Positions 1 to 8,092 of a DNA stretch of 21,822 bases are shown piece after piece. The position numbers and the translations under genes are program-made. Position 1 is the stretch's first letter, and the number at the start of each line of letters is the position of its first letter. This stretch comes from Chlorobiota bacterium (GTDB lineage: Bacteria > Bacteroidota > Ignavibacteria > Kapaibacteriales > NICIL-2). The stretch lies in NCBI GenBank assembly GCA_003695605.1, contig RFIK01000016.1, positions 1-21,822 on the forward strand, in the 5' to 3' direction. A model generated the notes under the pieces. That model was not told the origin of the DNA. It searched no databases and was given only the letters and a program-made list of their open reading frames with translations.

Positions 1-315
1 CCGCAGGAGTGCGCCGGGAAGCAATCCTGCCTCGGTGAGAATTTGGAAGCCATTGCATATGCCAAGGACTAGTCCACCCCTGTCAGCGAAGGAACGCACT
101 GCACGCATGATGGGGGAAAACCGCGCAATTGCACCGCTCCGAAGGTAGTCGCCGTACGAAAACCCACCAGGCAAGATGATGCAATCAAGACCAGCGGGCA
201 GTTCGGTGTCCTTGTGCCAAAGGAACTGAGGTGTGATACCACCGATTAGGCTTGCAGCGTAGTACGCGTCACGATCGCAGTTGGAGCCAGGGAAGACTAC
301 AATGCCAACGTTCAC
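1..315 (-). CDS. purQ: Phosphoribosylformylglycinamidine synthase subunit PurQ (partial, C-terminus off the left edge)
   Basis: Glutaminase subunit of FGAM synthase in purine biosynthesis; it supplies ammonia from glutamine to PurL in the cytoplasm. The 105 visible codons show the class I glutamine amidotransferase core: an N-terminal VGIVVFPGSNCDRD, the LPGGFSYGDYLRSGAIA segment near residues 48-64, and the nucleophile elbow LGICNGFQ with the catalytic Cys at about residue 87. The rest, including the His/Glu of the triad, lies outside the window. The start is a GTG (315-313) that overlaps the purS stop in a GTGA arrangement, so translation is probably coupled. The gene lies last in the visible psd-pssA-purS-purQ minus-strand cluster. 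The family assignment is certain; only completeness is unknown. Confidence 0.95.
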   Translation of the reverse strand, partial: MNVGIVVFPGSNCDRDAYYAASLIGGITPQFLWHKDTELPAGLDCIILPGGFSYGDYLRSGAIARFSPIMRAVRSFADRGGLVLGICNGFQILTEAGLLPGALLR

Positions 316-575
316 GGCGTGATTGGCTCGATAGTGGCAATCGCAAAATCCTCGATGACGGGATTAGCCAGCAGCTCTTGGCTCATCGCGTGGCATTGTT
401 GGTGAGCATCGTCACTGTCCGCTACCTCAAGCTCGAGTGTGATGTACTTGCCAATCCGCACATTGCGGACCGTCTCATACCCCAGGGAGTGCAGGGCATG
501 CTCAACAGTTTTTCCGGGAACATCCAAAATCGCAGGACGGAGTGTTACGATAATCGTTGCGCGGTAGTAGGGCAT
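312..575 (-). CDS. purS: Phosphoribosylformylglycinamidine synthase subunit PurS
   Basis: Small 87-residue subunit that bridges PurQ and the small-type PurL in the FGAM synthase complex. The length and the sequence features are typical: an N-terminal beta strand (YYRATIIVTLRPAILDVPG), a central HALHSLGYETVRNVRIGKYI helix-strand unit, and a C-terminal ELLANPVIEDFAIATIEP segment. Its stop overlaps the GTG start of purQ by 4 bp, and only 12 bp separate it from the end of pssA upstream, which indicates one transcript. A separate PurS implies that a small-type PurL is encoded elsewhere in the genome. No Shine-Dalgarno is evident before the ATG at 575. Confidence 0.95.
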   Translation of the reverse strand: MPYYRATIIVTLRPAILDVPGKTVEHALHSLGYETVRNVRIGKYITLELEVADSDDAHQQCHAMSQELLANPVIEDFAIATIEPITP

Positions 576-587
576 ACACCGTGTGTG

Positions 588-1355
588 CTAATTGTCAAAA
601 TCGTCGTAGTCGTGGTGCTCGTCGGAACGCATCGCCAGTTGCTGGAGACCGTGGCGCACTGCTCCAGAGATGATGTAGAGCAGCAGGAGGGGAAATGCCA
701 GCGTTCCTTTACTTGCGATGACCGCCCCGATTGCAAGCACGAACAGTACTGTGAACACTGGACGCTGCGCAAAGGCACGACGGTTCGGCCGCGGTACATT
801 GTCGTAGCGAATGGTGCTGACCATCGCAAGTGCAGTCACAACTGTTACAAAATTAGTGGCGATACTCATCCACTGAGGCGGAAACGTCTTCGGTTGGAGG
901 TAGAAGACGACGAAGGATACAATCGTGAGCGCTCCTGCGGGAATCGGTAGGCCGCGGAAGTAGTGCTTATCGTCCAATGAGACAAGTTGAACATTGAACC
1001 GAGCGAGCCGATATGCGCCAGCCATTGCCGGGAGGGCTGCAAGGAGCATGCCTGCAGGTCCGGTATCGTGGTAGTATACGACGTAGAGCAACACCGACGG
1101 CGCAACCCCGAACGACACAAGGTCGCACAGGGAATCGAGTTCGACACCAAGCTCACTAGCAGAACGTACAAGCCGCGCCATGATTCCGTCGAGCATGTCG
1201 AAGATCGCTGCTGCAAGGATGTACAGTGCGCCAATGGTGATAGCACGGTCATCACTGAGGCCGTGAGCAAAGTTGATAATCGCCAGAAACCCACTGAAAA
1301 GGTTCCCCAGCGTAAAGAGATTCGGGACAATCGAGCGTGTTACACGGAACGCCAT
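588..1355 (-). CDS. pssA: CDP-diacylglycerol--serine O-phosphatidyltransferase
   Basis: Integral membrane enzyme that condenses CDP-diacylglycerol with L-serine to give phosphatidylserine, the precursor of phosphatidylethanolamine. A complete CDP-alcohol phosphotransferase signature (DxxDGxxARx8GxxxDxxxD) is visible at about residues 53-78 (DMLDGIMAR ... GVELDSLCD). The N-terminus RSIVPNLFTLGNLFSGF is typical of the family, and several hydrophobic helices follow. The tail is hydrophilic and rich in His and Asp. I chose the ATG at 1355, which gives 255 residues, because family members begin just before RSIVPN. An upstream in-frame GTG at 1415 would add 20 unconserved residues and overlap psd. 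The gene follows psd directly, so the two successive enzymes of PE synthesis are probably co-expressed. Confidence 0.93.
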   Translation of the reverse strand: MAFRVTRSIVPNLFTLGNLFSGFLAIINFAHGLSDDRAITIGALYILAAAIFDMLDGIMARLVRSASELGVELDSLCDLVSFGVAPSVLLYVVYYHDTGPAGMLLAALPAMAGAYRLARFNVQLVSLDDKHYFRGLPIPAGALTIVSFVVFYLQPKTFPPQWMSIATNFVTVVTALAMVSTIRYDNVPRPNRRAFAQRPVFTVLFVLAIGAVIASKGTLAFPLLLLYIISGAVRHGLQQLAMRSDEHHDYDDFDN

Positions 1356-1380
1356 GGGCGGGTGTACGCGTGACACTTGC

Positions 1381-2046
1381 TCATGGCAAACGAGCGAGAA
1401 TCGTTTCCGCTCCACGGACGCGCTGTCCTACGGTGACTGCCAGTGTTGCGGTTTTTGGAAGCACGACATCCATGCGGGAGCCAAACTTCATCATCCCGAA
1501 ACGCTCGCCTGCTCTAATTGTATCGCCGAGACGGGTCTCGAAGACAATTCGCCGTGCGAGAATTCCAGTGATCTGGCGAAAGAGAATCCTTCCACCGCCT
1601 GAACGGACCCCAATAACTGAGCGCTCATTCCGCTCCGAACTTTTCGGATGCCAGGCCACCAGGTACTCGCCAGGGTAATAGCGGACGTATTCGACTACAC
1701 CGCTAATGGGATAGCGGTTGACGTGAACGTCGAGTGGCGAAAGGAAAATGCTCACCTGGATGGCGCTATCGCGGAGGTACTCATCTTCAACGCATTCGGT
1801 GATCTGCACCACCCGCCCATCTGCAGGGGAAAGCACTGTGTGCCCATCATCTGCACCATGGGGAATGCGGCGCTCCGGATCCCGAAAGAACCAGAATGCA
1901 AATGCAATCAGTGCGAGTGCGAGCACTGAGAGGATGATTGTGATGATGCGATGCTCGCGGAGAATCCCTGCAGCAATACCAATAGCAAGGCTAACACCGA
2001 GGAACGCAAAGAAGTTGTCGTAGCCGTACCGCGTGATAATACTCAT
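1381..2046 (-). CDS. psd: Phosphatidylserine decarboxylase proenzyme (short, archaeal-type)
   Basis: Pyruvoyl-dependent decarboxylase that converts phosphatidylserine to phosphatidylethanolamine at the inner membrane. Starting at the ATG at 2046 it has 221 residues, the usual size of the short PSD class. Two hydrophobic helices (about 11-29 and 34-54) precede FRDPERRIP and the LSPADGRVV motif (72-80), then the FLSPLDVHVNRYPISG block (101-116). The self-cleavage site KFGSRMDV sits near the C-terminus. Ser190 would become the pyruvoyl group after cleavage between Gly189 and Ser190. The in-frame ATG at 2103 would add 19 residues without family support. It is the first gene of the minus-strand psd-pssA-purS-purQ cluster. 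Confidence 0.94.
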   Translation of the reverse strand: MSIITRYGYDNFFAFLGVSLAIGIAAGILREHRIITIILSVLALALIAFAFWFFRDPERRIPHGADDGHTVLSPADGRVVQITECVEDEYLRDSAIQVSIFLSPLDVHVNRYPISGVVEYVRYYPGEYLVAWHPKSSERNERSVIGVRSGGGRILFRQITGILARRIVFETRLGDTIRAGERFGMMKFGSRMDVVLPKTATLAVTVGQRVRGAETILARLP

Positions 2047-2259
2047 TGTTACGAACAAGTAGCAATGCTCAAGGTGTGCGATTCGTATTTTGCGCACCCG
2101 CATTCAATGCGGGTTGAGGAAGTCCCGTGGCGAGCCAGGATCCGGCTTCCACGATCCATAGTGTTCAAAACTACGCTATCCGACTGACTCGTGGTGCTCG
2201 AAGGACCACCATCGGGATTGCGGTAGGCTGTCAGTGCCAAACAATGCAGAGTGTAACCT
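2047..2259. other. Divergent intergenic region between psd and dnaN with inverted repeats
   Basis: This 213-bp gap must hold the promoters for psd (leftward) and dnaN (rightward). I see three consecutive inverted repeats. The first is a weak 5-bp arm pair, GTGCG/CGCAC (2076-2080 and 2093-2097). The second is a perfect 9-bp pair, ACCCGCATT/AATGCGGGT, with a one-base centre (2096-2114). The third is a hairpin CGTGG..AGCC/GGCT..CCACG (2126-2153). No T-run follows any of them, so they are not ordinary terminators. A TAGTTTTG element on the minus strand (2174-2167) resembles a Bacteroidota -7 box, but I see no -33 partner. No credible coding frame was recognised. Confidence 0.5.
2096..2114. repeat. 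Perfect 9-bp inverted repeat in the psd/dnaN intergenic region
   Basis: ACCCGCATT, one base, AATGCGGGT. An almost spacer-less palindrome like this fits a dimeric regulator's operator better than an RNA hairpin, because a one-base loop cannot form in RNA without opening pairs. It lies 50 bp upstream of the psd start and about 145 bp upstream of dnaN. The repeat is seen directly; its function is inference. Confidence 0.55.
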
Positions 2260-3360
2260 ATGCACATTGCCCACATCACCATTTCGGACCTTTCCAGTGC
2301 CGTTGTCCACGCTCTCCCCGCAGTGCCAGCGAAATCCACGCTCTTTGTGCTTGAGCACCTTCTCATGGAAGCATCGAGCGACGGTGTACAGCTTGCAGCA
2401 ACTGATACCGAACTTGCAATCGTCGCACGCATACCTGCACACGTGGACGCGCCAGGTGCTGCGCTCGTCCCTGCGCGCAAGCTCCACGATGTCCTGCGTG
2501 CGCTTCCGAGCGACATGTCATGCACGATTGATGCAAGGGGTGAACGCTTTGTCCTCATGACGCCAATTGGCCGTTATGAACTCCCCAAACTCGATGCGAG
2601 CGAATTTCCTGAACTGCCTCACACCGACCACGCAACAACAGTGACACTTGCGGCTGCAGATGCCCAAGCACTTGCTGCTGCGACGGTCTATGCAGCATCA
2701 ACGGAGCAGTACCGACCAGCGATGACAGGCGTCAAATTCGAGCTTGGAAGCAATCTCGTCGCTGTTGCAACTGATGGCTACCGACTCTCCACGATAACAA
2801 TTCATCTTGATTCATCATCGAGCGATATCCTCGAAGCAGTCGTTCCTGCACGTGTTGTCGAGCTTTTATCGAAAGCGCAGGAAGACGTCATGCTCGGTTT
2901 CAGCAAAACGCACGTGATGATTGCGACGGGTTCAATCTACATTGCTGCACGACTCATTGATGAAAGCTATCCGCAGTGGCGGAACGTCATCCCCAAAGAG
3001 TCGCCGAAAGTCGCCATCGTCGAACGGGAATCGCTCATCAAAGCAATTCGTCGGATGGCGCTCTTTGCAGGCACAAATGTCGGTTTAGTTCGTTTCCACT
3101 GGGAAGCTAATACCCTGCGGTTATCGGCGACCGATCCCGATACGGGCGCACAAGCACAGGAAGAGCTCACGTGCCAATATACAAGCGGGCCGCTCGATAT
3201 CGGGTTCAACCACAAGTACATTACCGAAGCTCTCCAACACATTCCAAGTGACACCGTCACGCTTGCATTCTCGGAGCCGTCGCGTGCAGTACTGCTCACC
3301 CCAGCAGCAGAAGGCGGCTACAGCATCACCGCCCTTGTGATGCCGATGCGGCTTAGCTAA
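2260..3360 (+). CDS. dnaN: DNA polymerase III subunit beta (sliding clamp)
   Basis: Ring-forming processivity factor that tethers DNA polymerase III and repair proteins to DNA. The 366-residue length is standard for three clamp domains. Visible landmarks are the N-terminal LLMEASSDGVQLAATDTELAI block, the middle domain containing YRPAMTGVKFELG and VATDGYRLST, and the C-terminal domain with GFNHKYITEAL. The protein ends in VLLTPAAEGGYSITALVMPMRLS, the usual clamp C-terminus. No Shine-Dalgarno precedes the ATG. dnaA and recF are not adjacent, so this is not the classic dnaA-dnaN-recF cluster. A ROK kinase starts 7 bp after the stop and is probably co-transcribed. Confidence 0.97.
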   Translation: MHIAHITISDLSSAVVHALPAVPAKSTLFVLEHLLMEASSDGVQLAATDTELAIVARIPAHVDAPGAALVPARKLHDVLRALPSDMSCTIDARGERFVLMTPIGRYELPKLDASEFPELPHTDHATTVTLAAADAQALAAATVYAASTEQYRPAMTGVKFELGSNLVAVATDGYRLSTITIHLDSSSSDILEAVVPARVVELLSKAQEDVMLGFSKTHVMIATGSIYIAARLIDESYPQWRNVIPKESPKVAIVERESLIKAIRRMALFAGTNVGLVRFHWEANTLRLSATDPDTGAQAQEELTCQYTSGPLDIGFNHKYITEALQHIPSDTVTLAFSEPSRAVLLTPAAEGGYSITALVMPMRLS

Positions 3361-3367
3361 TGCGGCG

Positions 3368-4336
3368 ATGTCCACGCGCGTTGCTCTCGGGTTTGATGTT
3401 GGCGGAACCACGATCAAAGCGGGTGTTGTCGCGTGGGATGGAATTTCAGCACATGTCGTCACAGAATGCCAGCAAGCAACTGAGTCACTGCGATCCGTCC
3501 ATGACCTCCTTGCATGGATCGCCCAGCAATGCGAGCAATGGCGGTCACACTATCCTCCAGTCGAAGCGGTTGGCATCGGCTTCCCTGCATGCATTGAGTG
3601 GGAAAGCGGTGTCGTTGCTGTTCCGCCAAACATCCACTGGTGGCCGGACGTCCCATTCCCCCTCCGCACTGCACTTTCTGAGCGACTTTCCCTCCCTGTT
3701 GCACTCGACAACGACGCAAACGTTGCAGCGCATGCGGAATGCCTTCTTGGTTATGGGCAACAATGGCCGTGGTTCCTATTCGTTACGCTCGGCACTGGAG
3801 TAGGCGGTGCGGTAGTTGCCGACGGGCGAATTTTCCGCGGTGAGCGTGGTTTTGCGGGAGAACTTGGTCACATGGTCATCAATGCGAATGCACCACTACG
3901 CAGTCCTGTCTTTCGCACGGGTGTGCTCGAAGAGTATGTCGGACGAGCCGCAATTGTCGAGCGCACCAAAGCGCTCCTTGCCGACGACCCGAGTTCGGCG
4001 CTCCACGGTGTTGCACTCGATGTGGAAGCAATCGGTCGTGCTGCCGAAGCAGGGGATCGCTCGGCACGTCGAGCACTCGAGGATGTCGGGCGGATGCTCG
4101 CACTTGGACTTGCATCTGCACTAGCAGTGCTAGGTCTTGAGCGTGTGGTGGTTGGCGGAGGAATTTCCGGCTTGCCTTCGAGGTTCTATGAGCAAGTCTC
4201 CGAGCTACTCCGGCAGCATGCAATCCCGGCGATTGCAGAGCGCGTCACTGTTGTCCGCACTGCTGTTGGTCCGTTGGCAGGCATCCTCGGTGCGGCACTC
4301 CTTGCGCTCGGTGTGCAGAAGGAGAACCAGCAGTAA
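3368..4336 (+). CDS. ROK-family sugar kinase (glucokinase-like) lacking the zinc-cysteine motif
   Basis: Predicted cytoplasmic ATP-dependent sugar kinase, 322 residues, most like ROK glucokinases. It has the phosphate-binding DVGGTT (10-15), the LDNDANVAAHAE segment with the likely catalytic Asp116, the LGTGVGGAVV second phosphate loop (141-150), and GELGHMV with Glu165 and His168, which normally contact sugar and zinc. The usual CxCGxxGCxE zinc motif that follows is absent: the equivalent stretch (about 177-189) reads LRSPVFRTGVLEE, with no Cys and with Val186 at the GCLE position. The fold and active site otherwise look intact. The true substrate (glucose, N-acetylglucosamine or other) cannot be told from sequence. 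The gene sits 7 bp after dnaN and 45 bp before uvrA. Confidence 0.88.
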   Translation: MSTRVALGFDVGGTTIKAGVVAWDGISAHVVTECQQATESLRSVHDLLAWIAQQCEQWRSHYPPVEAVGIGFPACIEWESGVVAVPPNIHWWPDVPFPLRTALSERLSLPVALDNDANVAAHAECLLGYGQQWPWFLFVTLGTGVGGAVVADGRIFRGERGFAGELGHMVINANAPLRSPVFRTGVLEEYVGRAAIVERTKALLADDPSSALHGVALDVEAIGRAAEAGDRSARRALEDVGRMLALGLASALAVLGLERVVVGGGISGLPSRFYEQVSELLRQHAIPAIAERVTVVRTAVGPLAGILGAALLALGVQKENQQ

Positions 4337-4381
4337 TTTCGAAGCTCAACATCTCTTCTTCAGCGTACGACGACGGCAACA

Positions 4382-7312
4382 ATGTTCGACGGTGTCACAC
4401 TCGGCCAGGCGCCCGGACCGATCGAAGCAATTCGAATCGTTGGTGCCCGCGAACACAACCTCCGGAACATTACCCTTGAGCTTCCGCGTGACCGTCTTAT
4501 TGTTGTCACCGGGGTGTCTGGGTCAGGCAAGTCTTCACTTGCGTTTGATACGCTCTATGCGGAAGGGCAGCGGCGGTACGTGATGTGCCTTTCGCCCTAT
4601 GCACGGCAATTTCTCGGAGTCTTGCGCAAGCCAGATGTTGATAGCATCGAGGGTATCTCACCGGCAATCAGCATTGACCAAAAAACCAGCGGCTTTACGC
4701 CACGCTCGACAGTCGGCACCGTCACGGAGATTTATGACTACCTCCGCCTACTCTATGCCAAGGTCGGAACCCAGTACTGCCCAGACTGTCAGGTGCCAGT
4801 TCGCCGCACCACGAGCGACGAAATCGTCGCGTCCCTGATGGGGCTGCCTGAAGGATCGACGGTTGTTATTCTTGCACCACTTGTGCACGGCCGAAAGGGG
4901 CACTACCGCGAACTGTTTGCGCAACTTCAACGGCGTGGGTTCACGCGTGTTCGTGTTGATGGCCAGTATCGCGAAATGACCGATGGCATGATGCTCGATC
5001 GCTATAAGACCCACACGATCGAGCTGGTCATCGATCGTTTTCCGCTGGCTGTGACTTCTGAACGGCGGCTGCGGGAGAGCGTCGAGCTTGCCCTTTCGAT
5101 GGGGGAAGGGCGCATTCTTGCAGTGATCGGTGACGGCACATCCGAGGTGGTGTTCAGTACTGTGCTGGCTTGCCCCTCCTGCGGAAAAGGTTTTGAGCCA
5201 CTCGCTCCGAATGCGTTCTCGTTCAATTCGCCGTATGGCTGGTGCCCTGGATGCGAGGGTTTGGGGCAGCGGCTAGATTTTCTCCGCGACCGCGTGCTGC
5301 CCGATCGCCGTCTTTCGATTGCAGATGGGGGCATTGCGATTCTAGGGCCGCATCGCCAGACACTGCTCTGGAGGCAAGTTGTAGCGCTGTGCCAGCGAGA
5401 GGGTATTTCGCTGACTCGGCCGATCGAAGAGCTCCCACCGTATCAGCTTGAACTACTGCTCGAAGGTCAAACTGTGCGAAAGCGTTCGCTGGAAATCGAG
5501 CTTGAAAGCGGTGGCGAGCGCTTCACCGTTGAACAAGAGTTCCATGGCATCCTACCGACATTCCGTCACCAGTACAGCACAACGAGTTCACCGAAAGTTC
5601 GTGCGTGGATCGAGTCCTTCATGGGGAGCGTCCCATGCTCTGAATGCAATGGCGAACGTCTCCGTCCGGCAAGTCGTTCGGTACGGCTCGATGGATATCG
5701 TCTTCCCGAAGTTGTACGGTGGGATATTCCGCACCTTCGCGAGTGGATCGAATCTCTGCCCGAGAAACTGAACAAGACTGAATGCATGATTGCGGAACCG
5801 ATTCTCACCGAAATTCGCCAACGATTGGGCTTCCTCTGCGATGTCGGCTTGGGATACCTCACGCTCGATCGTCCTGCGCGGACACTCAGTGGCGGTGAAT
5901 CACAACGGATCCGGCTTGCGTCGCAGATCGGCTCGCAGTTGGTGGGAGTGCTCTACGTCCTCGATGAACCGAGCATCGGACTGCATCCACACGACAATCG
6001 CGCACTGATCGCATCGCTCCAGCGATTGCGCGATCTCGGCAATACTGTTGTCGTCGTCGAACACGACCGTGAGACGATGCACGCTGCTGATGTCCTGGTG
6101 GATTTAGGGCCGCGCGCAGGTGTGCATGGGGGGCACGTGCTCTTTGTGGAAGCACCAGCGCGATTGAAAAAACTACCTGACGAAGTTCGAGGGCAATCCC
6201 TTACCGCACAGTACCTCCTCGGAGAGCGGGAAATCGAGGTGCCATCCCAGCGACGATCTGCCACGGGCAAGTGGCTTGTTCTGGAGGGCGCCTCCGGTAA
6301 CAATCTCCGCGATGTAACGCTGGAGCTCCCGCTTGGCAGGTTCGTTTGCATCACTGGTGTTTCGGGATCGGGGAAATCCTCGCTTGTGTTCGATACGCTC
6401 TATCCACTGCTGAGTAATCGGCTGCATCGAACATCGCTCGAAGTACTGCCCTACCGGGAGATTCGAGGCATTGAGCATCTCGAGAAAGTTGTCGTAGTCG
6501 ATCAAAGTCCCATCGGACGGACGCCACGTTCGAACCCCGCAACGTACACTGGAGTCTTCACACACATTCGCGAACACTTCGCGATGCTCCCCGAAGCGCG
6601 CATTCGGGGATTTACGCCCAGTCGCTTTTCGTTCAACGTCGCAGGAGGCCGCTGTGAAGCCTGCCAAGGCGCAGGTGTGCAGGCGGTCGAGATGAACTTC
6701 TTGCCGGAGGTCTATGTCACCTGCGATGAATGCGGTGGCAAACGCTACAACCGCGAAACACTTTCGGTGACGTACAAAGGCAACACCATCGCGGATGTAC
6801 TCGCGATGACTGTTGAAGAGGCGCTCGCATTTTTTGCGGAGATCCCACCGATTCGGAGAAAGCTTGCTGTTCTGGCAGAGGTCGGACTCGGCTATCTCAC
6901 ACTCGGTCAACAAGCGCCAACGTTGAGCGGAGGCGAAGCGCAGCGTCTCAAGCTTGCCACCGAGCTTGCACGGACAAGCACAGGGCGAACGCTTTACCTC
7001 CTCGATGAACCGACGACAGGCTTGCATTTCGAAGACATTCGCATTCTGCTCGAGATGTTGCAGCGCCTGGTCGAACGTGGTAACACCGTTGTGGTCATCG
7101 AGCATAACCTCGATGTGATCAAGTGTGCCGATTGGGTCGTTGATCTCGGTCCTGGGGGTGGACGTGATGGCGGGTGTATCGTTGCACAGGGAACACCGGA
7201 GGATATCGCAGCGAACCCTGCATCGCTGACAGGACGCTACCTTCGCACAGAGCTTGGCATTGGCGTGACAACCAATGGCCGCGTGCGGCGACAGAAAGCG
7301 CGCACGGCGTAG
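4382..7312 (+). CDS. uvrA: Excinuclease ABC subunit A
   Basis: Damage-recognition ATPase of nucleotide excision repair; it dimerises, scans DNA with UvrB and then loads UvrB. At 976 residues it is slightly longer than E. coli UvrA. It shows both ABC modules: Walker A GVSGSGKSS near residues 44-52 and again near 657-665, signatures LSGGESQRIRLA and LSGGEAQRLKLA, and Walker B regions VLDEPSIGLHP and LLDEPTTGLHFED. The zinc-binding CxxC pairs are present (YCPDC, CPSCG, CPGCEG, CSECNG, CEACQG, CDECGG). The start at 4382 leaves about 15 residues before the conserved IRIVGAREHNLRNI. No SD is visible. It probably belongs to the dnaN transcript. Confidence 0.98.
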   Translation: MFDGVTLGQAPGPIEAIRIVGAREHNLRNITLELPRDRLIVVTGVSGSGKSSLAFDTLYAEGQRRYVMCLSPYARQFLGVLRKPDVDSIEGISPAISIDQKTSGFTPRSTVGTVTEIYDYLRLLYAKVGTQYCPDCQVPVRRTTSDEIVASLMGLPEGSTVVILAPLVHGRKGHYRELFAQLQRRGFTRVRVDGQYREMTDGMMLDRYKTHTIELVIDRFPLAVTSERRLRESVELALSMGEGRILAVIGDGTSEVVFSTVLACPSCGKGFEPLAPNAFSFNSPYGWCPGCEGLGQRLDFLRDRVLPDRRLSIADGGIAILGPHRQTLLWRQVVALCQREGISLTRPIEELPPYQLELLLEGQTVRKRSLEIELESGGERFTVEQEFHGILPTFRHQYSTTSSPKVRAWIESFMGSVPCSECNGERLRPASRSVRLDGYRLPEVVRWDIPHLREWIESLPEKLNKTECMIAEPILTEIRQRLGFLCDVGLGYLTLDRPARTLSGGESQRIRLASQIGSQLVGVLYVLDEPSIGLHPHDNRALIASLQRLRDLGNTVVVVEHDRETMHAADVLVDLGPRAGVHGGHVLFVEAPARLKKLPDEVRGQSLTAQYLLGEREIEVPSQRRSATGKWLVLEGASGNNLRDVTLELPLGRFVCITGVSGSGKSSLVFDTLYPLLSNRLHRTSLEVLPYREIRGIEHLEKVVVVDQSPIGRTPRSNPATYTGVFTHIREHFAMLPEARIRGFTPSRFSFNVAGGRCEACQGAGVQAVEMNFLPEVYVTCDECGGKRYNRETLSVTYKGNTIADVLAMTVEEALAFFAEIPPIRRKLAVLAEVGLGYLTLGQQAPTLSGGEAQRLKLATELARTSTGRTLYLLDEPTTGLHFEDIRILLEMLQRLVERGNTVVVIEHNLDVIKCADWVVDLGPGGGRDGGCIVAQGTPEDIAANPASLTGRYLRTELGIGVTTNGRVRRQKARTA

Positions 7313-7348
7313 TTTTGCGTATCTGTTGTTCTACCACAGATGGTTGTG

Positions 7349-8092
7349 ATGACTATTCTCACATGCATATCGTACGTCCCCGATACAGCAGCGAAAATCG
7401 GAGTGACAGCCGATGGCAGCGGGCTTGAGTTGGGCGGTGCCAAGTACATTCTCAACCCTTACGATGAGTTTGCAATCGAAGAAGCATTGCTCCAACGAGA
7501 GCGACACGGCGGACGTGTTGTTGCGCTCACCGTTGGCTCGGATGCTGCAAAGGAAATTCTCCGCACAGCGCTCGCGATGGGTGCCGATAGCGCGGCGATC
7601 ATTGCTGCCACTGGGCTCGATTCGTTCGGTGTTGCGGCCAACATCGCTGCGTATGCGAACGCGATCAACGCATCGCTTGTGCTTCTGGGCCGGCAGAGCA
7701 TTGACCATGATTCGTTCCAGATGGCAAGCACTGTGGGTGCTCTGCTCGGAATTCCAGCAATTTCGGTCGTCTCGAAACTCGACATCGAGGGAGATCGTGT
7801 CCGCGCTGAGCGCGACATCGAAGGGGGCAAGGAAGTGCTCGAAGCAACGTTGCCGCTCGTTGTGAGTGTCCAGAAGGGAATCAACAATCCGCGGTACCCG
7901 AAGCTTCCTGAAATCATGAAGGCAAAATCGAAGCCGATTGAGTCCGTCGAGCCAGTCGCTGTTTCGCCACGTGCAGCAATGGTGCGGTACCAAGTGCCCC
8001 AACTCAAACGCGCAAACAAAATCTTGGGCGATAGTGACGCCGACATCACGGAATTTGTTCGCCTCCTCCACGAAGAGGCTAAGGTCATCTGA
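7349..8092 (+). CDS. etfB: Electron transfer flavoprotein subunit beta
   Basis: Beta subunit of the soluble FAD/AMP-containing flavoprotein that passes electrons from acyl-CoA or other dehydrogenases to ETF:quinone oxidoreductase. The sequence begins TILTCISYVPDTAAKIG and continues with LNPYDEFAIEEAL and VVALTVGSDAAKEILRTALAMGAD, which are hallmark EtfB segments, and has LLGRQSIDHDSFQ for the AMP site. I chose the second ATG (7349, 247 residues) because EtfB normally starts one or two residues before this strand; an ATG at 7340 would add three residues. The stop overlaps the etfA ATG by one base (TGATG), giving coupled translation of equal amounts of the two subunits. Confidence 0.95.
   Translation: MTILTCISYVPDTAAKIGVTADGSGLELGGAKYILNPYDEFAIEEALLQRERHGGRVVALTVGSDAAKEILRTALAMGADSAAIIAATGLDSFGVAANIAAYANAINASLVLLGRQSIDHDSFQMASTVGALLGIPAISVVSKLDIEGDRVRAERDIEGGKEVLEATLPLVVSVQKGINNPRYPKLPEIMKAKSKPIESVEPVAVSPRAAMVRYQVPQLKRANKILGDSDADITEFVRLLHEEAKVI

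Noticed and set aside
252..950. Plus-strand 232-codon frame across purQ/purS/pssA
   Set aside because: It crosses three recognisable minus-strand genes and looks like a non-coding shadow, rich in Cys, His and Arg.
2047..2259. Possible origin of replication next to dnaN
   Set aside because: No TTATCCACA-type DnaA box cluster, no AT-rich unwinding element and no dnaA gene were seen.
6173..7105. Long open frame (310 codons) on the minus strand inside uvrA
   Set aside because: It is antisense to strongly conserved UvrA motifs and its translation shows no family features; GC-rich codon bias creates such shadows.
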